Positions 62,019 through 64,000 of a stretch of DNA of 64,000 nt are shown piece by piece (the first letter of the stretch is position 1; each line of letters opens with the position of its first letter). The notes under the pieces were generated by a model, which was not told the DNA's origin, made no database searches, and worked only from the letters and a program-made list of their open reading frames with translations. Position numbers and translations under genes: made by a program. Source of the stretch: an uncultured Anaerovibrio sp. (GTDB lineage Bacteria > Bacillota > Negativicutes > Selenomonadales > Selenomonadaceae); contig CAKPYV010000004.1 of assembly GCA_934203205.1 (NCBI GenBank), forward strand, positions 1 through 64,000, written 5' to 3'.

Positions 62019-63374
62019 TTACATCAAGTCGTTCAACATATTATAAATCTTACCTGGCTTCACTGTTTTAGTCTCAATATAATTTAGCAACTCCTGCTCA
62101 TTTATTTTTCCATCGTAATATACCGATAACAGCATTTGTAAATTTTTGTCAGGCAAAATGTCATTTTCAATATTGTATAAATAATAACTTATATCATCAC
62201 CTATAACGAATTCCTGCCATCTACTATTTGCTATATTCTCTAAACAATTTTGTAATCCATATTTTGCATCTCTGTCAATAGACTCAAAATGCTTACACAG
62301 TACCATAAGCATTTGCATTTTCCAAACTCCATATACACCAGTATTAATTACTCTACACAGAATTTCCTTGACTGTTTTTTCCATCAGCAAGTATGTAAAT
62401 TTTTTCTCTTCCATCCAGCCTGCTCTGCATATACGCCAGATACAAATAAAAAATTCGGCAGTATTTCGCCATACTAATGATTTGGCATCGTATTTTTCCA
62501 ACCAAGTCAACATCAAATGTAAAGCATCTTCATGACGATTAGTGCGCAAATAATAATATAAAATTGGTATATTTATATATTTACGAAGCCTCCATAACTG
62601 TGTAGTAAACATACTACGCATACTATGTCCATTAGAAGTAGATTTATATTGGCTTAAATCATAACCACACATCTGTATTCTTTGCTTCCAAAAATCAAAA
62701 TTGTCCTTATACCAGCCATGACAGCCCAAAGGCATTTCCGCCGGCATTTTTTCATAAGCGTGAGATACATTATCCTGAACGGAAAATTTCAGAGCAATGC
62801 TTTTTGGTGGAATTGTGAAAGATAGATTTTTCTTCATCCCACAATATGCCCAGAATAAATCCTCCCAGTCCACCAATACATCCTTAAATGGATCTGTCTG
62901 TAACCAACTATGGCTATATTCAAGCATCTGTATTGCACTATCAATTTTTCGCAGGGAAAAACCGCCATTACCCACACATGTTCCTATGGCATGCCAATGG
63001 GGCGTCAAAGGATAAACTGGAGCACCTATATAGTCATAACCCATTTCACAAAATTCTAATAGTTTATCCGAAAATACAAATGCATCCAGCTGATAAATAA
63101 GCATATATTTATATTTATCAAAACGCCTGTAAAAATCTGCTTCCAACATTAAGTGACTATAGGAGTATACACCTGTAAAATATTCATCTGGAAATCGCTC
63201 TACCGAAAATCCTTCACCCAAGCAGCCGTAGTCAAACTCCAATGACTCTGGTGCTTGGAATACCCTAGGATAATCTCCCAAAACGCGTTGCAGCTGCATG
63301 AGAGATATTTTTTCTAAATCTGATAATTGCTTTTTATATATTGGAACTACAATTACTATTTCCTCTTTTTGCAT
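62019..63374 (-). CDS. DUF5672 glycosyltransferase-like protein
   Basis: About 451 aa. N-terminal ~240 residues match DUF5672 (glycosyltransferase-like): IVIVVPIYKK, YMLIYQLDAFVF (DXD-like), GYDYIGAP, GNGGFSLRK. The rest is helical. First gene behind leader B. Start at ATG 63374 (GGGAG 9 nt upstream), not 63380. Probable sugar transferase of the surface block. Confidence 0.82.
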   Translation of the reverse strand: MQKEEIVIVVPIYKKQLSDLEKISLMQLQRVLGDYPRVFQAPESLEFDYGCLGEGFSVERFPDEYFTGVYSYSHLMLEADFYRRFDKYKYMLIYQLDAFVFSDKLLEFCEMGYDYIGAPVYPLTPHWHAIGTCVGNGGFSLRKIDSAIQMLEYSHSWLQTDPFKDVLVDWEDLFWAYCGMKKNLSFTIPPKSIALKFSVQDNVSHAYEKMPAEMPLGCHGWYKDNFDFWKQRIQMCGYDLSQYKSTSNGHSMRSMFTTQLWRLRKYINIPILYYYLRTNRHEDALHLMLTWLEKYDAKSLVWRNTAEFFICIWRICRAGWMEEKKFTYLLMEKTVKEILCRVINTGVYGVWKMQMLMVLCKHFESIDRDAKYGLQNCLENIANSRWQEFVIGDDISYYLYNIENDILPDKNLQMLLSVYYDGKINEQELLNYIETKTVKPGKIYNMLNDLM

Positions 63375-63449
63375 TTGCATATACTCCCGTTGCCATTATA
63401 TTGCTATATTTTAAGAAACTGTATGGTAAGAATAGCTCCTGTAATTTTC

Positions 63450-63589
63450 CTCACGAAAATAAGCCTACGAGCTTTGCTCCTAGGCTTAAAATTTTATTCT
63501 TTTTTGCAGATAATCCCACCATAAAAATAGGCATGGGACAACACCACCCTACCATTGCATTTGTGATATCCTACCTGTTGCTAGCAGGT
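63450..63589 (-). promoter_or_regulatory. Structured leader B
   Basis: Matches leader A (32231-32376). Minus-strand order: hairpin ACCTG-CTAGCAA-CAGGT, stretch CACAAATGCAATGGTAGGG, hairpin TCCCA...TGGGA, terminator-like hairpin 63461-63487 (12-bp arms with one mismatch) followed by ATTTTCG. It ends about 75 nt before the DUF5672 gene. Confidence 0.7.
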
Positions 63590-63674
63590 GCAGACTAATC
63601 TACTTAGAACATCCTCATATTTTATATCGAAAATTTCATACTATTTATTAAAACAAAAATATCTGCACATATCA

Positions 63675-64000
63675 TTACAAGATTTCTTCATAACGATTTT
63701 CTGTGACTACTAATCTATTCCCCACTTCTTCTTTGAATTTTAACATTTTACTAGAGTTAATCTTATGGGTAGGAGTTCTACTACAAATTATCCTATACAT
63801 TACGTTTTGTCTAGGCACGGTCAACTCATCTTCCGTAAGCTTTCTAGCATTCCTTAGCTGCGGAATTGCTTCATCTACATTTCCACCTTTTAATTCAATA
63901 TAAATAGCCGTTTCCTTACCCTCAGTATCATTCAAGATCAAGTAATCACAACATTTTACATTATGAAAGATATCTCCATCTAATTTGTATTGCCTGACCT
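63675..64000 (-). CDS. Partial PD-(D/E)XK-like nuclease, 5' end beyond the window
   Basis: The reading frame stays open to the window edge (63942-64000 reads VRQYKLDGDIFHNVKCCDY). Asp in CDYLILND and the ELKGG motif (IYIELKGGN) give a plausible nuclease core, but only the C-terminal ~108 residues are visible. Lone nuclease or toxin-type accessory gene; cannot be placed. No other genes are visible at this end. Confidence 0.6.
   Translation of the reverse strand, partial: VRQYKLDGDIFHNVKCCDYLILNDTEGKETAIYIELKGGNVDEAIPQLRNARKLTEDELTVPRQNVMYRIICSRTPTHKINSSKMLKFKEEVGNRLVVTENRYEEIL

Overview
The window reads as chromosome of an anaerobic, flagellated Firmicute, most likely a Negativicute of the Selenomonas/Anaerovibrio kind. 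This is an inference from the flagellin type, a T-box-controlled class-II-like IleRS, the FeoA-FeoB fusion and the large flagellin/surface-glycan locus; no rRNA or other taxonomic marker is present. Every gene I support lies on the minus strand, so blocks read from high to low coordinates. By eye, the left quarter is balanced in base composition, while several inserted modules (33-34 kb, 37.8-45.9 kb) are strikingly AT-rich.

Core region (1-15 kb): feoAB fusion, ileS with its own promoter and T-box leader, exodeoxyribonuclease III, undecaprenyl-diphosphatase, a three-gene membrane-stress-like set (SPFH/zinc ribbon, zinc ribbon, TPM domain), and a cell-wall operon (small membrane protein, MBL-fold lipoprotein, DUF3006, AMIN-amidase, GerMN lipoprotein). 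A Rpn-family PD-(D/E)XK nuclease gene follows. It is flanked by 85-bp direct repeats and faces a candidate small RNA on the plus strand.

Flagellin glycosylation block (16-32 kb): an array of alternating TPR-GT2 and GT41 (OGT/SPINDLY-like) glycosyltransferases lies directly downstream of the flagellin gene, which has a sigma-28-type promoter. Upstream of flagellin is a second set: sulfatase-fold protein, racemase-like protein, methyltransferase, nucleotidyltransferase and HAD phosphatase. That set starts behind a structured leader (leader A, 32.2-32.4 kb).

Mixed surface-sugar and defence block (32.5-63.4 kb): from leader B (63.45-63.59 kb) a long run encodes glycosyl- and acetyltransferases, the pseudaminic-acid pathway (PseB, PseC, PseH-like, PseG, PseI), a ThDP-FkbM fusion, two radical SAM enzymes, two formyltransferases and a PIG-L deacetylase. 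It then gives a CDP-3,6-dideoxyhexose set (DdhA, DdhB, DdhC/RfbH, SDR) that is split by accessory genes: an HExxH protease plus FRG protein, a HEPN three-gene operon, and a two-gene module with a reverse transcriptase-HD fusion. A ParA plus frame-split RelA/SpoT module ends the block.

Most notable: (1) the RT-HD module bounded by near-identical 40-bp direct repeats; (2) three poly-G tracts of 8-9 bases within 4.3 kb of sugar genes, one holding an acetyltransferase gene out of frame, which looks like Campylobacter-style phase variation; (3) leaders A and B, which share about 140 nt, show a compensatory base-pair change and sit ahead of the two glycan blocks; (4) the ParA-RelA/SpoT module. No CRISPR array, tRNA or rRNA was seen.
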